Source: Pedobacter chitinilyticus | GTDB taxonomy: Bacteria > Bacteroidota > Bacteroidia > Sphingobacteriales > Sphingobacteriaceae | Length of the DNA stretch: 64,000 nucleotides | NCBI RefSeq assembly: GCF_003313385.1 | Contig: NZ_QMHN01000001.1 | Span: 743,325-807,324 of the forward strand | Direction: 5' to 3' | Translations under genes and position numbers: made by a program | Part shown: positions 44,017 to 51,114 of the stretch, piece after piece | Layout: each line of letters starts with the position of its first letter | How positions within the stretch are numbered: the stretch's first letter is position 1 | Notes under the pieces: generated by a model | Database searches by the model: none | Seen by the model: the letters and a program-made list of their open reading frames with translations, nothing else | Told to the model about the DNA's origin: nothing

Positions 44017-44208
44017 TCTTATTTAGTACTAACAAATATTTAATCTTCGCAATTTAGCTATTTCTTGCCACAGATGCACGGATATCATCTTTTGATTTCT
44101 ACGGGTATATTTTTAGCCATTGAAGCTACTAAGAAAAAATAAAGCAATTTTTACGTTTGTGGCCAGATATTTTTAGAAAAGCAAAATCCGCATTCCATTG
44201 GCCACATT

Positions 44209-44361
44209 AGCCCTGCTGTACGCTGCTATCTTTTTGTGCCGTTTTGCTGTCATTCCGAGGAACGAGGAATCTGTTTCTGATTAGTATGAACTTACAGATC
44301 CTTCACTAACGTTCAGAATGACAGATAAACACAAAAAGTATATCCACTACATCAGGTTTAG
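44209..44361. repeat. Nested hairpin repeats: AGCCCTGC element with a TGTCATTC element in its loop
   Basis: The outer arms are 44209-44238 (AGCCCTGC...CTTTTTGTG) and 44330-44361 (CACAAAAAGTATATCC...ATCAGG), the same pair as at 39083-39180. The loop holds a different inverted repeat, CTGTCATTC (44247-44255) / GAATGACAG (44316-44324), with GAGGAATCTG and CAGATCCTTC inside. The rest of the 475-bp gap (44017-44447) shows no gene. Confidence 0.75.
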
Positions 44362-44447
44362 CAAACAAAGGCAATACAAAAAACAATCAGTCAACTCAGG
44401 TTATACGGATTAAAGCAAAGCAATTGCATCTATGATAAAATCTCTTT

Positions 44448-44478
44448 TTTGAAAAGCGATGATGGTTTCATAGTTTTG
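44448..44478 (+). promoter_or_regulatory. recQ promoter
   Basis: TTTG (44448-44451), 19 nt, TAGTTTTG (44471-44478): an exact match to the Bacteroidota consensus, 13 nt before the recQ ATG. Confidence 0.75.
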
Positions 44479-44491
44479 GGTTTGCCAATCT

Positions 44492-46384
44492 ATGACTGCA
44501 ACAGAAATTTTAAAGAAATATTGGGGCTTTGATGTCTTTCGTCCGTTGCAGGAAGAAATTATCCAATCAGTCATTAAAAAACAGGATACTTTAGCCCTGT
44601 TGCCTACAGGCGGGGGGAAGTCTATTTGTTTTCAAGTACCCGCAATGATGAAGGAAGGCATTTGCATCGTGGTATCGCCGCTCGTGGCTTTAATGAAAGA
44701 CCAAGTAGAAAACTTGAAAGCCAAGGGGATAGAGGCTATTGCCATTTACGCGGGGATGGGCAAACGGGAAATTGATATTTTGCTGGATAACTGCATTTAC
44801 GGCAACATCAAATTCCTATATCTTTCTCCCGAGCGTTTATTATCTGAGCTGGTACGGGTTCGTATTTCCTATATGAATGTAAATCTCATCGCTATTGACG
44901 AAGCGCACTGTATTTCGCAATGGGGTTACGACTTTCGTCCACCGTATTTGAAGATTAAAGAACTGCGGGAAATATTACCTAATACGCCTGTTTTGGCCTT
45001 GACCGCTACCGCAACACCAGAAGTAAGGACAGATATCATCGAAAAATTGGAGATGAAAGAAGCTCAGGTTTTTGTAAAGAGTTTCTCTCGTAAAAACCTT
45101 AGTTATGTGGTCTTTAATTTGGATGATAAGCATAAAAAACTGATAGAGATTTGTAAGAATGTTAAAGGCTGTGGCTTAATCTACGTAAGAAATAGAAGGG
45201 AAACCGCCGAAGTGGCGAATTTCCTTCAACGAAATAACATCTCTGCCGATTTTTACCACGCTGGCTTAGAGAAGGATTCGAGATTTCAGAAGCAAGAAGA
45301 CTGGAAACAAGATAAAATTAGGGTAATGGTGGCCACCAACGCTTTTGGAATGGGCATCGATAAACCTAATGTGCGTTTCGTTATCCACTTGGATTTGCCA
45401 GAAAGCTTGGAAGCCTATTATCAGGAAGCTGGTAGAGGAGGTAGGGACGAAAAAAGAGCTTTTGCCGTATTGCTGACCAACAAAGCCGACCAAATGATAT
45501 TGGAAGCAAAATATGCCGATAGCTTCCCATCGGTGGATGAAATCAAAAAAGTTTACCATTATCTTGGAAACTATTATCAATTGGCTTACGGAGCAGGTCA
45601 GGGGTTGAATTTTGATTTTGACTTGGCTGCTTTTTGCAAACGTTTTGGTATTGGTGTGATTAAAACCATGGCCGCATTGAAGTTTTTAGAAAGAGATGGC
45701 TATCTGGTTTTGTCGGAAAATATTTTTATCCCATCAAGACTAATGTTTACCGTAGGTCATGAAGATATTTATAGATTCCAAATTGAAAATGCGGCTTTTG
45801 ATCCCATTGTTAAAACGATACAACGCTCATACGGAGGTGCATTTGATGGTTACGTAAAAATTAGCGAGAGTGATTTATCCAATAGGTTGAGGATTTCATA
45901 TAATGATGTGATTGCTTATTTGAAAAAGTTGCAGGAGTACGAGGTGATTTCTTATTTGCCCCAAACCGATCAACCACAATTACAGTGGGTAACACCACGT
46001 TTGGATATGTTGCATTTAGATGTAGATGCTAAATTTATCCAGCTTCGTAAGCAAATACAAAGCACGCAAATTGAAGCGGTGTTGGCATATGCCTCCAATA
46101 CCATTTGTAGAAGCGTGCAATTGTTGACTTATTTTGGAGAGGGCGGTGCCGAAAAATGTGGAGTTTGTGATGTTTGCTTGGCCGAAAAAAAGCAGGAAGA
46201 CCTCGCAGCGTATAATGATACCATTGACTTTGAAATTTGTACCCTGTTGCAAAGTCAGCATCTCGACTTAGATGAACTGGTAAAAAGCATTCAAACAGGT
46301 ACCGATAATGATAAAATAGAACGAATTAGGGAACTTTTGGACGCTGGCAAAATCAAAACCGATGGCAAGAAATATTATTTATAG
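44492..46384 (+). CDS. recQ: ATP-dependent DNA helicase RecQ (no HRDC domain)
   Basis: A 3'-5' superfamily 2 helicase for recombination and fork repair. Motif 0 is YWGFDVFRPLQEEII, Walker A is LPTGGGKSICFQ, the DEAH box is IDEAHCISQWGYDFRPPY, motif III is LALTATATPEV and motif VI is YYQEAGRGGRD. The zinc module of the RQC region ends in EKCGVCDVCL with an upstream CRSVQLLTYFG. At 630 aa the C-terminus stops after a short winged-helix-like tail. The HRDC domain of E. coli RecQ is missing, so this is the short RecQ type that often coexists with a second copy. Confidence 0.94.
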   Translation: MTATEILKKYWGFDVFRPLQEEIIQSVIKKQDTLALLPTGGGKSICFQVPAMMKEGICIVVSPLVALMKDQVENLKAKGIEAIAIYAGMGKREIDILLDNCIYGNIKFLYLSPERLLSELVRVRISYMNVNLIAIDEAHCISQWGYDFRPPYLKIKELREILPNTPVLALTATATPEVRTDIIEKLEMKEAQVFVKSFSRKNLSYVVFNLDDKHKKLIEICKNVKGCGLIYVRNRRETAEVANFLQRNNISADFYHAGLEKDSRFQKQEDWKQDKIRVMVATNAFGMGIDKPNVRFVIHLDLPESLEAYYQEAGRGGRDEKRAFAVLLTNKADQMILEAKYADSFPSVDEIKKVYHYLGNYYQLAYGAGQGLNFDFDLAAFCKRFGIGVIKTMAALKFLERDGYLVLSENIFIPSRLMFTVGHEDIYRFQIENAAFDPIVKTIQRSYGGAFDGYVKISESDLSNRLRISYNDVIAYLKKLQEYEVISYLPQTDQPQLQWVTPRLDMLHLDVDAKFIQLRKQIQSTQIEAVLAYASNTICRSVQLLTYFGEGGAEKCGVCDVCLAEKKQEDLAAYNDTIDFEICTLLQSQHLDLDELVKSIQTGTDNDKIERIRELLDAGKIKTDGKKYYL

Positions 46385-46392
46385 ATTTTTAA

Positions 46393-46448
46393 TAACCAAT
46401 TAACCAATTAACCAATTAACCAATTAACCAATTAACCAATTAACCAAT
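46393..46448. repeat. Tandem repeat, seven perfect copies of TAACCAAT
   Basis: Seven uninterrupted 8-bp units lie directly after the recQ stop. The last unit merges into the 25-bp sequence that recurs at 47211-47235. Being non-coding and 8-mer based, the copy number could vary by slippage. Confidence 0.95.
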
Positions 46449-46461
46449 TTTCATACCTTAG
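46437..46461 (+). repeat. 25-bp direct repeat, left copy (promoter-like)
   Basis: Begins CAATTAACCAATTTTC and ends TACCTTAG. It matches 47211-47235 at 23 of 25 bases. Its 3' end resembles a -7 element (TACCTTAG). Confidence 0.8.
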
Positions 46462-46547
46462 TTGCAAATCAACAGGTAAATCTAAATAAGCTTTTTCTTA
46501 GTTTTATTTACTCAGGATTAACAAATTAGGAATTGCCAACTTTTAGT

Positions 46548-46555
46548 TATCTTTG
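46548..46555 (+). promoter_or_regulatory. -7 element for the polyvalent-type kinase gene
   Basis: TATCTTTG is a full match to TAnnTTTG, 20 nt before the start at 46575, so the gene has a promoter independent of the flanking direct repeats. Confidence 0.5.
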
Positions 46556-46574
46556 TGTTTGTTAGTAAAATCAA

Positions 46575-47204
46575 GTGAAAGATGAGTTACGTAATGTCCT
46601 TTCAGGAAAGAGCAAAGTTAGGTTTGGAGAAATTATCCAAACAATATCCAGTTACCTTAGAAAAAGCACGCGAACAAGCACAGCACCTAAAGACTCAAAG
46701 CTCTTCAAAAAACAAGAAACAGAGGTTTTAGAAAGATTCATTGCCGAGAAAAGTCTTTGGATAGATGATATAGATTTCTCTAAGTATGTAAGCGAAGGAG
46801 CGGAACAAAAAGTTTATCTAAAAGACGATAAGCACGTTATTAAACTTAATGATGCTATTTATTACTTATCTTGGATAGATTATTTTCACAATCTTCTACT
46901 ACATAACTACTTTTTCTCCGATACTGCGTACGAATTACTGGGGTTTACAATGGACCAGAACAATGTGTTGTATGCTGTGGTTCAACAAACTTTTGTAACA
47001 GTTACAACCATAACAGATTTACAAGAAGTGAAAGACTTTTTAGCAAAAAATGGTTTTTCTAATACTAGGAATCACGACTATTTCAATTCTGAATTAGGGA
47101 TTATTTTAGAAGATTTACATGATGAAAATGTACTCACCAATAACGGGATTCCTTTCTTTATAGATACCGTTTTTTATCTAACGAATGAATTTTGGAAAGA
47201 TTGA
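46575..47204 (+). CDS. Stand-alone polyvalent-protein-type kinase domain
   Basis: A 209-aa protein resembling the kinase domain found at the ends of phage and conjugative-element polyvalent proteins. Kinase landmarks are a glycine-poor nucleotide loop YVSEGAEQKVYLKD, the ATP lysine in HVIKLND, a hinge LYAVVQQTFV, the catalytic loop ILEDLHDENVL (Asp...Asn as in HxDxxxxN) and the metal Asp in FFIDTVFYL. Here the domain is alone, with an N-terminal basic region (residues 1-50, RKSTRTSTAPKDSKLFKKQ). The start codon at 46575 is GTG. It lies between two copies of a 25-bp repeat. Substrate and activity are unknown. Confidence 0.72.
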   Translation: MKDELRNVLSGKSKVRFGEIIQTISSYLRKSTRTSTAPKDSKLFKKQETEVLERFIAEKSLWIDDIDFSKYVSEGAEQKVYLKDDKHVIKLNDAIYYLSWIDYFHNLLLHNYFFSDTAYELLGFTMDQNNVLYAVVQQTFVTVTTITDLQEVKDFLAKNGFSNTRNHDYFNSELGIILEDLHDENVLTNNGIPFFIDTVFYLTNEFWKD

Positions 47205-47210
47205 TAATTG

Positions 47211-47235
47211 CAATTAACCAATTTTCCTATCTTAG
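47211..47235 (+). repeat. 25-bp direct repeat, right copy (MFS promoter region)
   Basis: Begins CAATTAACCAATTTTC and ends TATCTTAG, a 7 of 8 match to the -7 consensus, 20 nt before the MFS ATG. It is the partner of 46437-46461. Together they bracket the kinase gene. Confidence 0.8.
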
Positions 47236-47255
47236 CCGCTGCCATTCAAACTACA

Positions 47256-48590
47256 ATGCAAACTAAAAACGACAAAAAAACTATCCGCTCTTGGGCCTTT
47301 TTTGATTGGGCCAATTCAGCTTATAATCTCGTAATTACTTCTACCATATTTCCAGCCTATTATACAACAATCACTTCCGATAAGGATGATAGTACCATTG
47401 ACTACGTTTATTTCTTTGGGTATAAAATCGTCAATTCGGCACTGTATAGCTACGCCATGGCTTTTGCCTTTTTAGTGATTGCCTTACTATCGCCCATATT
47501 GTCTTCTATTGCCGATACCCGTGGTAATAAGAAAATTTTCATGAAGATGTTTACTTACATTGGCGCTGTCGCTTGTGGTACGCTTTTCTTCTTTGAAATT
47601 AATGCAGAAAAAGGGGTGGATACCTTGAATTTCAGTATCATCATGTTTGTTTTAGCTGCTATTGGATTTTGGGGGAGTTTGGTGTTCTACAACTCTTACT
47701 TGCCAGAAATTGCCACAGTCGAAAAACAAGATGATGTGAGTGCCAAAGGCTATATGTATGGCTATATTGGCAGTATCATTTTACAAATTATCTGCTTTGT
47801 ATTTGTATTCAAGCCAGAATGGTTTGGTATTGTAGATGCCTCCATTCCAGCACGCTTATCTTTCTTACTAGTAGGAATTTGGTGGATAGGATTTGCGCAA
47901 ATTCCGTTTAAGAACTTGCCAAAAGGAAGCCCTGATTATAAAGCTGAAAAGAAGAATATCATGACCAGCGGCTTTCAGGAGCTTAACAAGGTTTGGAAAC
48001 AGGTAAAACAAATGAAATACTTAAAACGCTTTCTGTTTGCCTTCTTTTTTTATTCAATGGGGGTGCAAACCGTGATGTTGATTGCTGCATTGTTTGGAGA
48101 AAAAATATTGCATTTACCTACCTCAAAGCTCATTGCAACCATCTTGATTTTACAATTGGTGGCTATTCCAGGCGCCATGCTGATGTCGTACCTTTCTTCC
48201 AAAAAATTTGGCAACGTAAATGTACTAATAGGGGTGGTTACCATTTGGATTGGATGCTGTATTGCCGCTTACTATATTGATACCGAACTCCAATTTTATG
48301 CACTAGCTGCAGTAATTGGTCTGATCATGGGTGGTATTCAATCTTTATCACGTTCTACATATTCTAAATTTTTGCCACAACACAGTCCAGACCATACCTC
48401 GTTTTTTAGCTTTTACGATGTAACAGAGAAGGTTGCGTTGGTTTTCGGGATGTTCAGTTTCGGTTATATCGAGGTGTTAAGTGGAAGCATGCGTAATTCT
48501 GTTATTGCATTGGCCCTGTTTTTTGTTTTAGGTTTAGTATTTTTGCTGCTTCTTAAAAAAGTGCAGCCCAAAGCAGTGGTTGTTGATTAA
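47256..48590 (+). CDS. MFS transporter, UMF1/Atg22-like
   Basis: An inner-membrane permease with about 12 helices, 444 aa from the ATG at 47256. The open frame to 47208 would translate the promoter-like repeat, so I reject it. The family start IRSWAFFDWANSAYNLVITSTIFPAYY is diagnostic of the UMF1 group related to vacuolar amino-acid effluxers (Atg22). LLSPILSSIADTRGNKK is the loop 2-3 motif, and GGIQSLSRSTYSKFLPQ is another conserved block. The substrate is unknown. The next gene follows by 21 bp. Confidence 0.9.
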   Translation: MQTKNDKKTIRSWAFFDWANSAYNLVITSTIFPAYYTTITSDKDDSTIDYVYFFGYKIVNSALYSYAMAFAFLVIALLSPILSSIADTRGNKKIFMKMFTYIGAVACGTLFFFEINAEKGVDTLNFSIIMFVLAAIGFWGSLVFYNSYLPEIATVEKQDDVSAKGYMYGYIGSIILQIICFVFVFKPEWFGIVDASIPARLSFLLVGIWWIGFAQIPFKNLPKGSPDYKAEKKNIMTSGFQELNKVWKQVKQMKYLKRFLFAFFFYSMGVQTVMLIAALFGEKILHLPTSKLIATILILQLVAIPGAMLMSYLSSKKFGNVNVLIGVVTIWIGCCIAAYYIDTELQFYALAAVIGLIMGGIQSLSRSTYSKFLPQHSPDHTSFFSFYDVTEKVALVFGMFSFGYIEVLSGSMRNSVIALALFFVLGLVFLLLLKKVQPKAVVVD

Positions 48591-48611
48591 AAGTGGAGAC
48601 TGAAGAATAGC

Positions 48612-49349
48612 ATGAAGATAGAACTGTTTATCCCTTGTTTTGTAGACCAATTATATCCCGAAACGGCATTTAATACCATTAAAATTCTTGAAAAGGCTGG
48701 ATGCGAAGTGGCTTATAATTCGAAGCAGACTTGTTGTGGACAGCCTGCATACAACGCAGGATATTGGGAACAAGCAAAAGAGATAGGCACTAAATTTCTA
48801 GCTGATTTCTCAGATACAGAATATATTGTAGCTCCCTCGGCTTCCTGTGTAGGAATGGTAAAGACAGGTTATAACGATTTGTTTACCAATACGATGGTGC
48901 ATAATAAATGCAGAAGTTTACAATCTAATATTTTCGAGCTTTCCGATTTTCTGATCAATGTATTGAAGAAAGATTACTTTGGTGCAGAGCTGGAGGGAAA
49001 AGCCGTTTATCATGATTCGTGCAGCGGGTTAAGGGAGTGTAAAATCAAAGCAGAACCGCGTCGGCTTTTATCGAAGGTGATTGGTTTGGAGATGTTGGAA
49101 ATGAAAGATACCGATATGTGCTGTGGCTTTGGTGGTACTTTCGCCGTAAAATTTGACGCGATCTCTTCGGCAATGGCAGAGCAAAAAGTGAATAATGCTT
49201 TAGAAATGGACGCTGATTATATCATTTCCACAGACCTTTCTTGTTTGATGCATTTGGATGGCTATATCCAAAAAAATAACCTTGCTATCAAAACCATGCA
49301 CCTTGCAGACGTATTGGCAAATGGTTGGTTAGAAAGCACTGAATACTAA
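48612..49349 (+). CDS. (Fe-S)-binding CCG-domain protein, LutA/YkgE-like
   Basis: A 245-aa protein with two cysteine-rich CCG domains: KQTCCGQPAYNAG (residues 37-49) with the preceding PCFVDQLYPETA, and DSCSGLRECK with TDMCCGFGGTFAVKF. These bind iron-sulfur clusters in lactate utilisation protein LutA, glycolate oxidase GlpC and heterodisulfide reductase B. The partner genes lutB and lutC are not adjacent, so a role in lactate oxidation is only possible. It follows the MFS gene on the same strand. Confidence 0.88.
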   Translation: MKIELFIPCFVDQLYPETAFNTIKILEKAGCEVAYNSKQTCCGQPAYNAGYWEQAKEIGTKFLADFSDTEYIVAPSASCVGMVKTGYNDLFTNTMVHNKCRSLQSNIFELSDFLINVLKKDYFGAELEGKAVYHDSCSGLRECKIKAEPRRLLSKVIGLEMLEMKDTDMCCGFGGTFAVKFDAISSAMAEQKVNNALEMDADYIISTDLSCLMHLDGYIQKNNLAIKTMHLADVLANGWLESTEY

Positions 49350-49429
49350 TTGCTTCCATCTTTTGTAAAACTCTGGTTATAATCGAAAGAAATTAACCTT
49401 TTTTAATATCGCATTACTCTAAAGTGATT

Positions 49430-49437
49430 TACTTTTG
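49430..49437 (+). promoter_or_regulatory. -7 element for the GLPGLI-like gene
   Basis: TACTTTTG matches TAnnTTTG, 29 nt before the ATG. No -33 TTTG is visible. Confidence 0.45.
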
Positions 49438-49466
49438 TTTTGCTTATTATATTGAAATAACCAATC

Positions 49467-50354
49467 ATGAAAAAAATATTTATCGCCTTTTTAGGCCTTT
49501 TAGCTTTTACGTTAAATGCTCAAGCACAAAAGAAATCTGGTGCCATCCAGTTTGAAAGTGTGATTGACCCAGTTGCGGCGGCAGAAGCTAGTGGTAGACA
49601 AATCCCTGAGGAAATGAAAGCCCGTATGCCAAAATCTATCAAAGCCAATTACGAATTACTTTACAATGCCACAAACGCCAGCTTTATGCCTGTAACAGAA
49701 ACAGAGGATAGCAACAGTGGGGGCGGGGGTAGACCAGGTGGTGGTTTTAGATTTGGTTTTGGTGGTGGAGGTAATAGAGAATATTACTACACTTTTGCCG
49801 ACCAAAAAGTAGTAGAAGTTTTTGATATGATGGATACTACTTATGTAATGCCTACCAAACTTGCAGCAACAGGAAACAACCCGATGAATGGTAACGGTGG
49901 AAGAAATAACAACCAAAGCAACAGTGCCGTACAATTTTTAAATGTGCCACCAACCATCGAGGTGATTAAAACTGATGAAACTAAGAAAATTGTAAACCTA
50001 GATTGCAAAAAAGTAATTATCAGAACTACCCGTAAAGCAAAAGTGTTAAACATGGACAAAGATGTGGTAGAGGAAACAGTTTTATGGTATACCAACGATT
50101 TAGGCTTTAACTTTTCTCCAATGCCAAACCTTTGGACAGAAGGTGCTGTTTTAGCCATTGAAATTAAAGGAGGTGGTACCACTGCAAAAAGTATTGAGTA
50201 CAGAGGCGTGAGCAATAAAGATGTAACTGCCCCTAAAAAAGCAGTAGCCATTACACCAGAGCAATATCAAGCCAAAATGGAAGCAATGATGGCTAGGTTT
50301 AGAAATAACAATAACCGTGGTCAGGGTGGCCAAACCAGAGCGGTAATTAATTAA
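49467..50354 (+). CDS. GLPGLI-like secreted protein with Gly/Asn-rich inserts
   Basis: An exported 295-aa protein (signal MKKIFIAFLGLLAFTLNAQA). The layout follows the Bacteroidota GLPGLI family: GAIQFESVID at the start, KANYELLYNATNASFMPV, then DETKKIVNLDCKKVIIRT, ETVLWYTNDLGFNFSP, and GAVLAIEIKG where the family name motif would be. Two low-complexity inserts, about 85-105 (Gly-rich) and 135-150 (Asn/Gly-rich), and a Gln/Gly/Asn-rich tail are unusual. Its function, like that of the family, is unknown. It is probably periplasmic or outer-membrane associated. A terminator follows. Confidence 0.75.
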   Translation: MKKIFIAFLGLLAFTLNAQAQKKSGAIQFESVIDPVAAAEASGRQIPEEMKARMPKSIKANYELLYNATNASFMPVTETEDSNSGGGGRPGGGFRFGFGGGGNREYYYTFADQKVVEVFDMMDTTYVMPTKLAATGNNPMNGNGGRNNNQSNSAVQFLNVPPTIEVIKTDETKKIVNLDCKKVIIRTTRKAKVLNMDKDVVEETVLWYTNDLGFNFSPMPNLWTEGAVLAIEIKGGGTTAKSIEYRGVSNKDVTAPKKAVAITPEQYQAKMEAMMARFRNNNNRGQGGQTRAVIN

Positions 50355-50380
50355 GAAATTCCATTTTATATTTTTTCTGA

Positions 50381-50410
50381 ATGTCTCGGCCATCGTCGGG
50401 ACATTTTTTT
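50381..50410 (+). terminator. Terminator after the GLPGLI-like gene
   Basis: The stem ATGTCTCG / CGGGACAT (one G-U) with an 8-nt loop is followed by T7, 26 bp past the stop codon. Confidence 0.8.
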
Positions 50411-50423
50411 GTCAATTGATTGG

Positions 50424-50541
50424 TTTCCCGCAGATTTCGCTAATTAGAAACGCAGATTTAAGGAGGTCTTATTTAGCAATTTAATATCGGCGTAAATCTG
50501 CGGCTAAGTAATAGAACGGTTCTGTCTAAATCTGCGGGAAA
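50424..50541. repeat. Inverted-repeat edge of the GxxExxY cassette
   Basis: TTTCCCGCAGATTT (50424-50437) and AAATCTGCGGGAAA (50528-50541) are a perfect 14-bp inverted pair, with further GCAGATTTA / TAAATCTGCGG copies between them. CTAATTAGAAACGCAGAT (50440-50457) is in turn imperfectly inverted relative to ATCTGTGGTTAATTAG at 50988-51003 on the far side of the gene. Confidence 0.75.
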
Positions 50542-50542
50542 T

Positions 50543-50920
50543 TTACATTCCGTTCACTTTCCTAAAAATAGATTTAGATATATCATCGGTATTGAAGTTT
50601 ACTAGCAAACCCAATTTCAGTCCAGAGAGCTTTAAATAGGTAATAATTTGTTTGTGGTGAACATTCATGAGCATTTCTACAGATTTTAATTCTATAATTA
50701 CTTTATCCTCAACAAGAAAATCTAATCTGTAGGCTACATCCAAATGAATAGTTTCGTATTGCATTGGTAGAGGCACTTGTGTAGCATAAAAAAGTCTTCT
50801 TCTACCTAATTCAAATCCCAAGGCCGCTTCATAAGCAGATTCTAAAAGGCCAGGTCCGAGATTGTTGTATACGTCGAAAATAGCTCCACGTATTTCATAA
50901 GAGATTTCGTTTTCAGTCAT
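50543..50920 (-). CDS. GxxExxY family protein
   Basis: A small (125 aa) PD-(D/E)xK-fold-like protein. The name motif is GLLESAY (residues 24-30), preceded by the NELS-type start TENEISYEIRGAIFDVYNNLGPG. The nuclease-like core is YRLDFLVEDKVIIELKSVE (D...ExK), followed by HHKQIITYLKLSGLKLGLLVNF. No function is established for the family. It is typically scattered through intergenic regions of Bacteroidota, and here it lies between degenerate inverted repeats just before thrS. Confidence 0.92.
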   Translation of the reverse strand: MTENEISYEIRGAIFDVYNNLGPGLLESAYEAALGFELGRRRLFYATQVPLPMQYETIHLDVAYRLDFLVEDKVIIELKSVEMLMNVHHKQIITYLKLSGLKLGLLVNFNTDDISKSIFRKVNGM

Positions 50921-50987
50921 TATTTCATAGACAGGTTGATTAAAGATAAATTTTATCTGTGAAAATCAGCGGAAAAAATCTTCTAAT

Positions 50988-51003
50988 ATCTGTGGTTAAT
51001 TAG
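50988..51003. repeat. Outer inverted repeat of the GxxExxY cassette, right side
   Basis: ATCTGTGGTTAATTAG pairs imperfectly with 50440-50457. Just inside it lies ATCTGTGAAAATCAGCGG (50955-50972), a further degenerate copy of the ATCTGCGG text. Confidence 0.55.
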
Positions 51004-51034
51004 AATTCAATTCAAAAAATCTATCTAAAAACCC

Positions 51035-51042
51035 TATCTTTG
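51035..51042 (+). promoter_or_regulatory. -7 element of the thrS operon
   Basis: TATCTTTG is a full match to TAnnTTTG. It predicts a transcript beginning near 51049, about 66 nt before the thrS ATG. Confidence 0.6.
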
Positions 51043-51051
51043 CACCAAAAT

Positions 51052-51075
51052 AAAATCACACACGTAAGTGATTTT
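51052..51075 (+). promoter_or_regulatory. Leader hairpin of thrS
   Basis: AAAATCAC / GTGATTTT form a perfect 8-bp stem with an 8-nt loop ACACGTAA near the predicted 5' end of the thrS mRNA. The loop's CGUAA equals the 3' half of a tRNA-Thr anticodon loop, so it could mimic tRNA for ThrRS autoregulation, as known for E. coli thrS. This is speculative here. Confidence 0.4.
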
Positions 51076-51114
51076 GCAAATCAATTTATTTTAAACTTTA
51101 AATCATAGTTGTAG

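Noticed and set aside
45635..45650. GCAAACGTTTT inside recQ, resembling the PUL operator
   Set aside because: It encodes a conserved helicase segment (CKRFG), the outer half-site is missing and there is no promoter context.
49656..50393. Several minus-strand frames opposite the GLPGLI-like gene
   Set aside because: They arise from the Gly/Asn-rich codons of the real gene and have no independent support.
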